A stretch of 64,000 nt of DNA, taken from contig NZ_CP034328.1 in assembly GCF_003940805.1 (NCBI RefSeq), forward strand, positions 3,968,001 to 4,032,000, given 5' to 3'. The DNA is from Tabrizicola piscis. GTDB lineage: Bacteria; Pseudomonadota; Alphaproteobacteria; Rhodobacterales; Rhodobacteraceae. Positions 47,776 through 56,432 of this stretch are shown piece by piece (position 1 is the first letter of the stretch; each line of letters opens with the position of its first letter). A program made the position numbers and the translations under genes. The notes under the pieces were generated by a model, which worked only from the letters and a program-made list of their open reading frames with translations, had not been told where the DNA came from and made no database searches.

Positions 47776-48360
47776 ATGACCCGTTTTGCCACCCTTGCAG
47801 CCGTTGCTGCCCTTGCTGCCGCCCCGGCCCTTGCCGCGCCAGTGACCTATACGATCGACCAAAGCCACGCTCAGATCATCTTCTCGTACAACCACGTCGG
47901 CTATTCGACCGGCTATGGCATGTTCTCGGGCTTCGGCGGCGAAGTTGTCTATGACGCTGAAAATCCCGCTGCTTCGACCGTGTCGGTCACCTTCCCGGTG
48001 CGTTCGATGCTCACCGGCTGGGAAGCCCGGTTCGAGCACTTCATGTCGCCCGACTTCTTCGATGCCGCGGAAGATGAGGCTGTCAGCTTCACCTCCACCG
48101 CCATCGAGGTGACCGGCGACACCACCGGCAAGATCACCGGCGACCTGACGCTGAACGGCGTGACCAAGCCGGTTGTGCTGGACGCCACGCTGAACAAGTC
48201 CGAACCCTACCCGCTGCCCCCGTTCGAGGGCAAACCGGCAGTCGGCTTCACCGCCACGACCACCGTGCTGCGGTCGGACTTCGGCCTTGGCAACTATGTG
48301 CCCTTCATCAGCGACGAAGTGCAGATCCAGATCAGCTTCGAGGCAATGGCGACCGAGTGA
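47776..48360 (+). CDS. YceI-family periplasmic protein
   Basis: A 194-residue protein with a signal peptide ending ALAAPV, then the YceI lipocalin-like barrel (TYTIDQSHAQIIFSYNHVGYS, later LTLNGVTKPVVLDA and RSDFGLGNYVP). YceI proteins bind isoprenoid-type lipids in the periplasm. A terminator follows. A second YceI domain fused to cytochrome b561 is encoded 450 bases away. Confidence 0.92.
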   Translation: MTRFATLAAVAALAAAPALAAPVTYTIDQSHAQIIFSYNHVGYSTGYGMFSGFGGEVVYDAENPAASTVSVTFPVRSMLTGWEARFEHFMSPDFFDAAEDEAVSFTSTAIEVTGDTTGKITGDLTLNGVTKPVVLDATLNKSEPYPLPPFEGKPAVGFTATTTVLRSDFGLGNYVPFISDEVQIQISFEAMATE

Positions 48361-48405
48361 TCGGTTTTAATACCCGGAGCACGCAAACCCGACCCTGAAG
48401 AAGAG

Positions 48406-48431
48406 GCCGCCCGGTCAACCGGGCGGCTTTT
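48406..48431 (+). terminator. Terminator after yceI
   Basis: GCCGCCCGG/CCGGGCGGC around TCAA, then TTTTG. Confidence 0.88.
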
Positions 48432-48542
48432 GTCATGCTCAGCTTTGCACCCAAGGTTGCGACCCCGATATGTCCTAGACTGCGTCTATGGCGTTGGCTA
48501 CGTGTGGGCGCGCACTGCGACTGCTTTTGCGAGAATTGACGC

Positions 48543-48743
48543 ATGAAATCTATGAAAGATGTGCTTCGCTCCATATCAAGTGGCATAGGCTCGATAAACA
48601 AGAATACCAATTTGCAAGAGCACCCCGGGCGTGTGCTTTTGGTAACTGTCGTCCTCGTGCTCGCAATGCGAACTCTGGACTTCGAACTCTTTGGCTGGAT
48701 CAACTGGTTGCTGGGTATTGAACCAATGCCCTGGCAAAAGTAG
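48543..48743 (+). CDS. Small hypothetical membrane protein
   Basis: A 66-residue reading with one hydrophobic helix (VLLVTVVLVLAMRTL, about 31-45) and a Trp-rich end (FGWINWLLG). The base composition of this stretch is visibly less GC-rich than its neighbours, and the ribosome site is weak. No family recognised; it may be a real short gene or chance. If real, it would be an inner-membrane peptide. Confidence 0.35.
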   Translation: MKSMKDVLRSISSGIGSINKNTNLQEHPGRVLLVTVVLVLAMRTLDFELFGWINWLLGIEPMPWQK

Positions 48744-48805
48744 ATGCGTCGAGCCAAGAATTAGGTCCGTTTCTGAAGCGAAGAAACGCACCGCAGGGCG
48801 CTGCG

Positions 48806-50002
48806 TCACTCCACCCGCTCTGCCAGCAGGTCCACCGCCACGACCACCCCAAACCCGACCGACGCTTCGTCACCGTAGCTTGCCCCCATCCCGAAATCAC
48901 GGCGGTCAAGGGTCACCTCACCCAGCATACGGGCCTGATCGCCCGTGATCTCAAGGGTGAAGGGCAGGCTGATCGGCTGCTCCACCCCGCGCAGGGTCAA
49001 CGTGCCTTCGGCGACATAGCCCGCCGTTCCCGGCAACATGTCGGCGGCAAAGACGGCCGTTGGATGCGTGGCCACATCAAAGAACTCGGGCTCCAGCGCC
49101 TGCTTCGTCACGCTGCCAAGCGTCAGGCTGGCGGTGTCGATGGTGACAGAGACGTTGCCATGCTTACCGTCGACCACAGCCTCGTCAAACCGAATGTCTG
49201 CGGTCCAGTTCGCAAAGCTGCCACCGACATCAGCCCCCATCTGCCGGACGGAAATCCCAAGGGTCCCCTCGACCACCCGCCAGTTGCCGGATGCCTCGGC
49301 CTCTACCGGCGCACCTGCTGCGACCGCCTCGCCATTCGGGACCAGCAGCGCCGCGATCCCCGCGCCGACGGCATAAAGCAGAAAGGCAACCAGCACCGGG
49401 ACACTGCCCTTGCGCACCGGCTCTGGCCGCGCAGGCGCCGGAACGCCGCGCAGCATCCGCAGCAGGGTGGCGTCCTTGTCGATCAGGTGGTGCTTCAACG
49501 CCCCGGCGATGTGCAACAGAATCGCCAGACCCAGAAGCTTGGTGAACACCCAATGCGCGGCACCGGCGGCGGTGCCCACCGCCTCGGACTGCGGCACAAA
49601 GGGCAGGGTCTGCCCGAACGGCCACAGGATCGGCGCAAAGCCGGTGACGGCGGCATGATGCACCCAGCCCGACAGCGGCACGGCCACCAGCGAGATATAC
49701 AACAGCCAGTGCACCGCCCCCGCCAGCGTCAGCTCAGCCTTGCGTTCAGGGTGCAGGGGCGCCGGATGGCGCTCGACCAACGCCCAAAGGATACGCCCAA
49801 GCCCCAGAAGAAACGCCGCCACCCCCAGCGTCTTGTGCAGCGAGAAGAGCTGCGCCTTGATCGCCAGCGCCTCGGCCGTGTCATAGGGCAGCTGGTTGGC
49901 GATCACCCCAAGGGGAATCGCCGTCAGGATCAACAGCGCCGTAAGCCAGTGAAAGACGCGGGTGACAGTGCCAAAGCGGGTGTCGCTGTTACGGGCGGGC
50001 AT
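48806..50002 (-). CDS. Cytochrome b561 fused to a YceI domain
   Basis: A 398-residue fusion. Residues 1-185 are a bacterial cytochrome b561 with about four helices and likely haem ligands His18 (RVFHWLT), His56 (LFSLHKTLG), and His in AVHWLL and LLHIAGALKHHLID. A further helix (about 200-220) links to a C-terminal periplasmic YceI domain (about 235-398, IDTASLTLGSVTK, LTLRGVEQPISLPF, RRDFGMGASYGDEASVG). This would couple quinol/haem redox chemistry to an isoprenoid-binding barrel. ATG 50002 has AGGAG upstream; longer readings are unsupported. Confidence 0.9.
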   Translation of the reverse strand: MPARNSDTRFGTVTRVFHWLTALLILTAIPLGVIANQLPYDTAEALAIKAQLFSLHKTLGVAAFLLGLGRILWALVERHPAPLHPERKAELTLAGAVHWLLYISLVAVPLSGWVHHAAVTGFAPILWPFGQTLPFVPQSEAVGTAAGAAHWVFTKLLGLAILLHIAGALKHHLIDKDATLLRMLRGVPAPARPEPVRKGSVPVLVAFLLYAVGAGIAALLVPNGEAVAAGAPVEAEASGNWRVVEGTLGISVRQMGADVGGSFANWTADIRFDEAVVDGKHGNVSVTIDTASLTLGSVTKQALEPEFFDVATHPTAVFAADMLPGTAGYVAEGTLTLRGVEQPISLPFTLEITGDQARMLGEVTLDRRDFGMGASYGDEASVGFGVVVAVDLLAERVE

Positions 50003-50153
50003 GGAAAACTCCTGATGTGCGGACGCCAATCTAGCAGTCCCATCCCCGCCCGACAGCCCAGCCCATGCACAGACCCTGTGCAACATGACCCCGGGGCGAT
50101 TGCATGGCAGCCCGCCGCAGGCTATCCCCAAGCCAAAGCAAAGGGGAAAAACC

Positions 50154-51083
50154 ATGAGCCGCGCATTCGTCTTTCCGGGGCAGGGCGCCCAGACCATCGG
50201 CATGGGCCGCGCCTTGGCCGACGCCTATCCCGCCGCCAAGGCCGTGTTTGACGAAGTCGACAGCGCCCTGGGCGAAAACCTCTCCACCCTGATCTGGGAA
50301 GGTGACATCGCCGAACTGACCCTGACCCAGAACGCCCAGCCCGCCCTCATGGCCACCTCCATCGCCGCGCTCCGCGCGCTGGAAACCGAAGGCCTCGGCC
50401 TTGACCAGGCGAGCTTCGTCGCCGGCCACTCGCTTGGCGAATACTCCGCCCTCTGCGCCGCGGGCTCGCTCACCCTGTCCGACACCGCCCGCCTGCTGCG
50501 CATCCGGGGCCGCGCCATGCAGGAAGCCGTCCCCGTCGGCATCGGCGCCATGGCCGTCCTCCTTGGCCTCGACTTCGACGCCGCCATTGCCGTCGCCGCC
50601 GAAGCCGCCCAGGGCGAGGTGTGCCAGGCCGCCAACGACAACGACCCCGCGCAGGTGGTCGTCTCGGGCCACAAGGCCGCCGTCGAACGCGCCGTCGACA
50701 TCGCCAAGGCCCGCGGCGCCAAGCGCGCGATGATCCTGCCGGTCTCCGCCCCCTTCCACTGCGCCCTGATGCAGCCCGCAGCCCATGTGATGGCCGAAGC
50801 CCTCGCCGCCACCCCGATCCTTGCGCCAAAGGTCCCGATCGTCGTCAACGTCCGCGCCGAGGCGGTCACAGAACCCGACCGCATCCTTGACCTGCTGATC
50901 GCGCAAGTCACCGGATCCGTCCGTTGGCGCGAATCCGTCCAGTTCATGGACCGCGCCGGCGTGACCGAGTATTGGGAGCTTGGTGCCGGCAAGGCCCTGT
51001 CCGGCATGATCCGCCGCATCGCCCCCGAAGCCTCCACCCGCGCCATCGGCACCCCCGATGACATCGCCGCCGCCAAAGCCTGA
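50154..51083 (+). CDS. fabD: Malonyl-CoA:ACP transacylase
   Basis: A 309-residue FabD. FPGQGAQTIGMG at the N-terminus, the active-site Ser in GHSLGEYSALCA, and the catalytic His in SAPFHCALM. It loads malonyl onto ACP. ATG 50154 follows AAAGGGG. First of fabD-fabG-acpP-(ureohydrolase)-fabF. Confidence 0.97.
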   Translation: MSRAFVFPGQGAQTIGMGRALADAYPAAKAVFDEVDSALGENLSTLIWEGDIAELTLTQNAQPALMATSIAALRALETEGLGLDQASFVAGHSLGEYSALCAAGSLTLSDTARLLRIRGRAMQEAVPVGIGAMAVLLGLDFDAAIAVAAEAAQGEVCQAANDNDPAQVVVSGHKAAVERAVDIAKARGAKRAMILPVSAPFHCALMQPAAHVMAEALAATPILAPKVPIVVNVRAEAVTEPDRILDLLIAQVTGSVRWRESVQFMDRAGVTEYWELGAGKALSGMIRRIAPEASTRAIGTPDDIAAAKA

Positions 51084-51104
51084 CAAAGCCTGAAGGAGCC
51101 ACCC

Positions 51105-51842
51105 ATGTTCGACCTTACCGGCAAATCCGCCCTTGTCACCGGCGCATCGGGTGGCATCGGTGCCGACATCGCCCGCGCGCTCCACGCCGCGGGTGCCACC
51201 GTAGGCCTCTCCGGCACCCGGACCGGCCCGCTGGAAGCCCTCGCCGCCGAACTGGGCAGCCGCGCCCATGTCCTGCCCTGCAACCTCTCCAATCCCGAAG
51301 ACGTCGAATCCCTCGTCAAACGCGCGGTCGAGGCGATGGGCGCGGTCGACATCCTCGTCAACAACGCCGGCATCACCAAGGACGGCCTTGCCATGCGCAT
51401 GTCCGATGATGACTGGCAGTCGGTGATCGACGTCAACCTGACCGCCACCTTCCGCCTCTGCCGCGCGGCGATCCGGGGGATGATGAAGGCCCGCTATGGC
51501 CGGATCATCAACATCTCCTCCGTCGTCGGCACCACCGGCAATGCGGGGCAGGTCAACTACGCCGCCTCCAAGGCCGGGATGGTGGGTCTGTCGAAATCCC
51601 TCGCGGCCGAAGTTGCCAGCCGTGGCATCACCGTGAACTGCGTCGCCCCCGGCTTCATCGAAACCGCGATGACCGACAAGCTGAACGACCAGCAGCGCGC
51701 CGGCATCCTGACGGCGGTCCCCGCTGGCCGCATGGGCACCCCCGCCGAAATCGCCGCCGCCGTGCTTTACCTCGCGTCAGCCGAGGCGGGTTATGTCACC
51801 GGCGCCACCCTGCACGTCAACGGCGGTATGGCGATGGTGTGA
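51105..51842 (+). CDS. fabG: 3-oxoacyl-ACP reductase
   Basis: A 245-residue short-chain dehydrogenase. NADP-binding TGASGGIGADIA, then NNAG, and the Ser-Tyr-Lys set in INISSVVG and VNYAASKAG. FabG of fatty-acid elongation. 21 bases after fabD. Confidence 0.97.
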   Translation: MFDLTGKSALVTGASGGIGADIARALHAAGATVGLSGTRTGPLEALAAELGSRAHVLPCNLSNPEDVESLVKRAVEAMGAVDILVNNAGITKDGLAMRMSDDDWQSVIDVNLTATFRLCRAAIRGMMKARYGRIINISSVVGTTGNAGQVNYAASKAGMVGLSKSLAAEVASRGITVNCVAPGFIETAMTDKLNDQQRAGILTAVPAGRMGTPAEIAAAVLYLASAEAGYVTGATLHVNGGMAMV

Positions 51843-51872
51843 CGAACCGTCGCGCACCCAAGGTTAAAGGGT

Positions 51873-51901
51873 TTGCCTTGCGCGCATCGCCTTGCTATAG
51901 G
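51873..51901 (+). promoter_or_regulatory. Promoter of acpP
   Basis: TTGCCT, 17-base spacer, TATAGG, about 100 bases ahead of acpP. It would give ACP its own high transcription. Confidence 0.55.
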
Positions 51902-52003
51902 CGCGCAGGATTCCGACCGGGCAATCGCCTGGCTGGCAGCCGCCCCAAGTCGGGCAGAACTTAAAAGCGGCCGGGACAGTCCCGCCAAGATAGAGGAACG
52001 GAC

Positions 52004-52237
52004 ATGAGCGACATCGCTGACCGCGTGAAGAAGATCGTCGTCGAGCATCTGGGCGTCGAAGAGGACAAGGTGACCGAATCTGCCTCGTTCATCGACGATC
52101 TGGGCGCGGACTCGCTGGACACCGTCGAACTGGTCATGGCCTTCGAGGAAGAATTCGGGATCGAGATTCCCGATGACGCCGCCGAAACCATCCAGACCTT
52201 CGGCGATGCAGTGAAATTCATCTCCGAAGCCGCCTAA
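52004..52237 (+). CDS. acpP: Acyl carrier protein
   Basis: A 77-residue ACP with the phosphopantetheine Ser37 in [19 protein letters not shown]. Highly acidic, central to fatty-acid synthesis. Own promoter upstream and terminator downstream. Confidence 0.98.
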   Translation: MSDIADRVKKIVVEHLGVEEDKVTESASFIDDLGADSLDTVELVMAFEEEFGIEIPDDAAETIQTFGDAVKFISEAA

Positions 52238-52262
52238 GGTCTTTTGTCCCTGTGTGGACCGT

Positions 52263-52290
52263 AAAGGCACCCCCTCAGGGTGCCTTTTGC
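52263..52290 (+). terminator. Terminator after acpP
   Basis: AAAGGCACCC/GGGTGCCTTT with a five-base loop and TTTTGCG. Confidence 0.9.
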
Positions 52291-52656
52291 GTTTTGCACT
52301 GTGTTCCACTCAGGGAAAACGGAACGCTGCACTGATGCGCGATGTGCAGGGCGCCATGCTGTATCCGTTCCCCTGGTCCGGACTCTTCGGTCGTCAGGCT
52401 TGCACCCCAGCCCAAGAAATGACCCTTCATTTGCTCTTTTCCAAATACTCCCGCCGGAGGCGTCCACCGCCTGCCACCGGCCGGCCCTTGCCCCGAACTT
52501 CCGTGGCAACGCCGCCAAGCGGGGGCTCGATGCCCCCCGAGGCGGCTCCCTTCTCAGGAAAATCCCCCACGGCGATCCCTCGCCACCTCCGCCACACCCC
52601 GCTTGCCAACCGACGGCTGACCGCGCCACTCTTGCCGCCAACGAAAGGCGCATCCC
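52291..52656. other. Non-coding stretch ahead of the ureohydrolase
   Basis: 366 bases with no plausible gene. It contains GC-rich complementary runs (GGGGGCTCGATGCCCCCC, 52525-52542) and a CCAAATACTCCCGCCGGAGG segment resembling spacer sequence common in this bacterial family. Confidence 0.4.
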
Positions 52657-53610
52657 ATGTCCGGCAACACCGCCCTTGGCACCATGTTCGGTGCTGCTCC
52701 GGTTGACACCTTCCTCGGCCTGCCGCGCATCCGTGACCTTGCGCGCACAACCGCCCAGATGGTCCTGATCGGGGCTGACGGCTGTACCCCATACCCCAGC
52801 GTCGGCTTCTACTGTGCCGGTGGCCCGGCAGCGATCCGCGCTGCCGGGGCCGCCTATGCCGCGAACCTCTCGCACATGAACTTTGACCTCGGCGGCCCGG
52901 TCTTCCCCTCCGGCGTCTCGGCAGTCGATGCCGGCGATCTGCCGCAGGACGACTCCGATGCGCCGGGCAACCGCGCCCGCATCTTCGGCGCGGTGGGGCA
53001 GATCCTTGACCGTGGCGCGGTGCCGATCCTGATCGGCGGCGATGACAGCCTGCCGATCCCGATGCTCGAAGCTTATGCCGCCCGCCGCCGCAGCTTCACC
53101 ATCCTGCAGATCGACGCCCATATCGACTGGCGGGATGAGGTGGGCGGCGAACGCCTTGGCCTGTCCTCCACCATGCGCCGCGCCTCTGAAATGGCGCATG
53201 TCGACCGCATCATTCAGGTTGGCCAGCGCGGCATCGGCTCGGCCCGGATGCAGGACGTGGCCGATGCGGAAGCCTGGGGCGTCCACTTCGTTCCGGCGGG
53301 TGAGGTCGCCCGCAGCGGCCTTGGCCGCGCCATCGACCTTGTGCCGCCGGAGGCCGAGGTGATCATCTGCCTCGACCTTGACGCGCTGGATCCGGCGGTC
53401 ATGCCCGCCGTGATCGGTCGCACCGCAGGGGGCCTTGGTTATTGGCATGTGCTGGAACTGATTGCGGGCGTGGCCGAAAAGGCCCGCATCGCGGGCTTTG
53501 ACATGGTGGAATTCATGCCGGCGCGTGACGTGGACGGTCAGGGCGCCGCCGTGGCCGCCCAGCTTCTGGCTGCCGTCATGGGCATCATCGCCCGGCAGGG
53601 TGGCCGATAG
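52657..53610 (+). CDS. Ureohydrolase (arginase/agmatinase superfamily), variant metal site
   Basis: A 317-residue ureohydrolase. The metal motifs DAHIDWRDE (Asp153, His155, Asp157) and DLDALDPAVMP are intact, but the first motif GGDHS reads GGDDS, so the usual metal-ligand His is Asp130. Length and the SSTMRRASE segment fit an agmatinase-like branch that may act on another guanidine compound. It sits between acpP and fabF but its function is unrelated. Likely cytosolic; the products would be urea plus an amine. Confidence 0.85.
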   Translation: MSGNTALGTMFGAAPVDTFLGLPRIRDLARTTAQMVLIGADGCTPYPSVGFYCAGGPAAIRAAGAAYAANLSHMNFDLGGPVFPSGVSAVDAGDLPQDDSDAPGNRARIFGAVGQILDRGAVPILIGGDDSLPIPMLEAYAARRRSFTILQIDAHIDWRDEVGGERLGLSSTMRRASEMAHVDRIIQVGQRGIGSARMQDVADAEAWGVHFVPAGEVARSGLGRAIDLVPPEAEVIICLDLDALDPAVMPAVIGRTAGGLGYWHVLELIAGVAEKARIAGFDMVEFMPARDVDGQGAAVAAQLLAAVMGIIARQGGR

Positions 53611-53799
53611 GGCAGCCGATAGGGCAGGCGTTAAGATTTTCTGAATGACCTCCGCCAAGGGCTTGATCTTGCTGGGTCCGACGGGATGTCCCTGCAAGGG
53701 ACACGACCTCGGGCCGCCGACCCCCCACCCCCAAGGTTGCGCGGCCTTTGGGGGCCGTGTATCACCCCAGAAAAGCCTGACCTTGAGGGAGAGAGCAGC

Positions 53800-55059
53800 A
53801 TGCGTCGTGTCGTGGTCACCGGTCTTGGAATGGTCACCCCCTTGGCCTGCGGGGTGGAAGAGACCTGGAGCCGCCTCCTCGCCGGCCAATCCGGCGCGGG
53901 TCCGATCACCCGCTTTGACGCCTCGAACGTGGTGACGCAATACGCCTGCGAAATCCCGCGCGGTGACGGGTCTGACGGGACCTTCAACCCCGACGACTGG
54001 ATGGAACCGAAAGACCAGCGCAAGGTCGATGACTTCATCCTCTACGGCATGGCCGCCGCCGTGCAGGCCGTCCGCGACGCCGGCTGGGAAGCCCCGTCCG
54101 AGGATGACCGCCTGCGGACCGGGGTGATGATCGGCTCGGGGATCGGCGGGCTTTCCTCGATTGCCGAGACGGCCGTCCTCATCAAGGAAAAGGGGCCAAA
54201 GCGGGTGTCCCCGTTCTTCATCCCCGGCGCGCTGATCAACCTGATTTCAGGGCAGGTCAGCATCCGTTTCGGCTTCAAGGGTCCGAACCATGCGGTGGTC
54301 ACGGCGTGCTCGACCGGCGCGCATGCCATCGGCGACGCGGCGCGGCTGATCCAGTGGGGCGACGCGGATGTGATGGTGGCCGGGGGGGCGGAAAGCCCGA
54401 TCTCGGAAATCGGGATCGCGGGGTTCAACGCCTGCAAGGCCCTGTCGACGAAGCGCGCCGATGATCCGACCAAGGCCAGCCGTCCCTATGACGCCGACCG
54501 TGACGGGTTTGTCATGGGCGAAGGCGCGGGCGTGGTCGTGCTGGAGGAACTGGAACACGCCCGCGCGCGGGGGGCCCGGATCTATGCCGAGGTGCTGGGC
54601 TATGGTCTGTCGGGCGACGCCTACCACATCACCGCCCCGTCCGAGGATGGCGAAGGCGGCTATCGCTCTATGGCCGCAGCGCTGGCGCGGGCGGGCCTGA
54701 CGCCTGCGGACATCGACTATATCAATGCGCATGGCACCAGCACCATGGCCGACACGATCGAACTGGGCGCGGTGGAGCGGTTGATGGGCGACGCGGCGGC
54801 TGGGGCGGTGATGTCCTCGACCAAGTCGAGCATCGGGCACCTTCTGGGCGCGGCAGGCGCGGTGGAGGCGATCTTCTGCATCCTCGCCCTGCGCGATCAG
54901 GTCGCCCCGCCGACGATCAACCTCGACAACCCGGCCGTCACGCCAAAGCTGGACCTTGCCGCGAACAAGGCCGTGCATCGCAAGATTGATGTGGCCCTGT
55001 CGAACAGCTTTGGCTTTGGCGGGACCAACGCCAGCCTGATCGTCGGCAAGGTGCGCTGA
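53800..55059 (+). CDS. fabF: 3-oxoacyl-ACP synthase II
   Basis: A 419-residue ketosynthase. The active-site Cys is in VTACSTGAHAIG, with the two His in NAHGTST and SIGHLLGAAGA. The ATG at 53800 (MRRVVVTGLGMVTPL) follows GAGGGAGAG; an earlier reading from 53686 runs through non-coding sequence. It condenses malonyl-ACP with acyl-ACP. Three bases separate its stop from mltG. Confidence 0.97.
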   Translation: MRRVVVTGLGMVTPLACGVEETWSRLLAGQSGAGPITRFDASNVVTQYACEIPRGDGSDGTFNPDDWMEPKDQRKVDDFILYGMAAAVQAVRDAGWEAPSEDDRLRTGVMIGSGIGGLSSIAETAVLIKEKGPKRVSPFFIPGALINLISGQVSIRFGFKGPNHAVVTACSTGAHAIGDAARLIQWGDADVMVAGGAESPISEIGIAGFNACKALSTKRADDPTKASRPYDADRDGFVMGEGAGVVVLEELEHARARGARIYAEVLGYGLSGDAYHITAPSEDGEGGYRSMAAALARAGLTPADIDYINAHGTSTMADTIELGAVERLMGDAAAGAVMSSTKSSIGHLLGAAGAVEAIFCILALRDQVAPPTINLDNPAVTPKLDLAANKAVHRKIDVALSNSFGFGGTNASLIVGKVR

Positions 55060-55061
55060 CG

Positions 55062-56240
55062 ATGTGGAAGGGCATCGCCTCGAACGCGCTGACGTTCTTC
55101 ATCGTCATTCTGGTCGCGATCGCGGCGCTGGTGGCCTGGGGGCGCAACGAGTTTGTGGCGCCGGGACCGCTGGCCCAGCCGATCTGCCTGCAGGTGGAGC
55201 GCGGGGCGTCGTTCAGTGCGGTCAGCCGGGTTCTGGAAGAGCGTGGCGCCGTCACCGACGCCCGCATCTTCCGGATCGGGGCGGATTATTCCGACCGGTC
55301 GGATGACCTTAAATTCGGCAGCTACATGATCCCCGCCAATGCCTCGATGGTGGAGGTGCTGGAGGCGATCACGGCGGGCGGACGGTCGACCTGCGGGCGG
55401 GATGTCAATTTCCGGATTGGCGTGACGCGCAGCGACGTGGTTCTGAGCGAGTTGGACCTTGGCACCAACACCTTTGTGGAAGTCGTCCGCTTCGACGCTG
55501 GCGCGGAACCTGTTCCGATGGAGTATCTTGAGGTTGCCGATGACGCGGACCTGCGGTTCCGCATCACGGTGGCCGAAGGGGTCACCAGCTGGCAGGTGGT
55601 GGACGCGTTGAAGAAGGCCGATTTCCTGACCGGGTCACTTGAGACGGTTCCGCCAGAGGGCACGCTTGCCCCGGACAGCTATGAGATTGAGCGCGGCACG
55701 GAGCGTGGCGCTGTAGTGGCGGAGATGAGCCGCAGGCAAGAGGTGCGGCTGGCGGAGGCCTGGGCCAACCGGGTGGCGGACCTGCCCTATGACACGCCGG
55801 AAGAGGCGCTGATCATGGCCTCCATCATCGAGAAGGAAACCGCTGTCCCCGATGAACGGCGGCAGGTTGCCAGTGTCTTTGTCAACCGCATGCGGCAGGG
55901 CATGCGGCTGCAGACCGACCCGACGGTGATCTACGGCATCACCAAAGGCGAGGGTGTGCTTGGCCGTGGCCTGCGGCAGAGTGAGCTGCGCCGCGAAACG
56001 CCGTGGAACACCTATGTGATCGACGGTCTGCCACCAACGCCGATTGCCAACCCCGGCCAACTGGCGATTGAGGCGGCGGTGAACCCGGACACGACCGACT
56101 ATATCTTCTTCGTAGCGGATGGGACCGGCGGCCATGCCTTTGCTGAAACGCTGGAGGAGCACAATGAAAATGTGGCCCGCTGGCGTGCGATCGAAGCTGA
56201 GCAGGGCACCGAAGGCCAGACGGGCGTGCAGGGCGAGTGA
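55062..56240 (+). CDS. mltG: Endolytic murein transglycosylase
   Basis: A 392-residue YceG-family protein with an N-terminal membrane anchor (about 7-27) and the catalytic Glu in MASIIEKETAVPDERR. The conserved LQTDPTVIYGITKG and the INEE-like ending ADGTGGHAFAETLEEHNENVARW are present. It cleaves nascent glycan strands and so terminates peptidoglycan chains. It directly precedes the GTA gene cluster. Confidence 0.96.
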   Translation: MWKGIASNALTFFIVILVAIAALVAWGRNEFVAPGPLAQPICLQVERGASFSAVSRVLEERGAVTDARIFRIGADYSDRSDDLKFGSYMIPANASMVEVLEAITAGGRSTCGRDVNFRIGVTRSDVVLSELDLGTNTFVEVVRFDAGAEPVPMEYLEVADDADLRFRITVAEGVTSWQVVDALKKADFLTGSLETVPPEGTLAPDSYEIERGTERGAVVAEMSRRQEVRLAEAWANRVADLPYDTPEEALIMASIIEKETAVPDERRQVASVFVNRMRQGMRLQTDPTVIYGITKGEGVLGRGLRQSELRRETPWNTYVIDGLPPTPIANPGQLAIEAAVNPDTTDYIFFVADGTGGHAFAETLEEHNENVARWRAIEAEQGTEGQTGVQGE

Positions 56241-56242
56241 GG

Positions 56243-56259
56243 CTTAACAAAAGGTTAAG
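56243..56259. promoter_or_regulatory. CtrA-type box upstream of the GTA cluster
   Basis: CTTAAC-AAAAG-GTTAAG contains TTAA-N7-TTAA (56244-56258), the full CtrA consensus, two bases after the mltG stop and about 170 before g1. CtrA is required for RcGTA expression. Confidence 0.65.
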
Positions 56260-56299
56260 TCTGCGTACGTCAAGCCATTGATATGGCTGCATTTTAGGC

Positions 56300-56344
56300 T
56301 TGACTTTGCGCGCGGTCGAATGTAGACATTTGGCATGCTAGAAG
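56300..56344 (+). promoter_or_regulatory. Candidate GTA promoter region
   Basis: TTGACT (56300-56305) with TAGACA 17 bases on (56323-56328), and a TGCTAGAAG extended -10-like element at 56336-56344. Which is used cannot be told. It lies between the CtrA-type box and the leader hairpin. Confidence 0.4.
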
Positions 56345-56352
56345 AAGTGTCG

Positions 56353-56386
56353 AAGCGGCCCGGGGGTGACCCCGCTGGCCGCTTTT
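56353..56386 (+). terminator. Terminator-like hairpin in the GTA leader
   Basis: AAGCGGCC/GGCCGCTT enclosing GGGG-TGA-CCCC, then TTTTCCATTTTG. It lies after the candidate promoter and 45 bases before g1, so it could be an attenuator rather than the end of mltG transcription. Confidence 0.75.
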
Positions 56387-56432
56387 CCATTTTGCTCGTG
56401 CGGTGGGCAGCATGAGGGGTGGGCGGACCTGA

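Noticed and set aside
53725..53756. Fourth copy of the dispersed repeat before fabF
   Set aside because: Only the ACCCCCCACCCCCA start is shared; the arm sequences differ.
52234..53940. 568-residue minus-strand reading
   Set aside because: It covers the ureohydrolase and part of fabF in antisense; both plus-strand genes have clear catalytic motifs.
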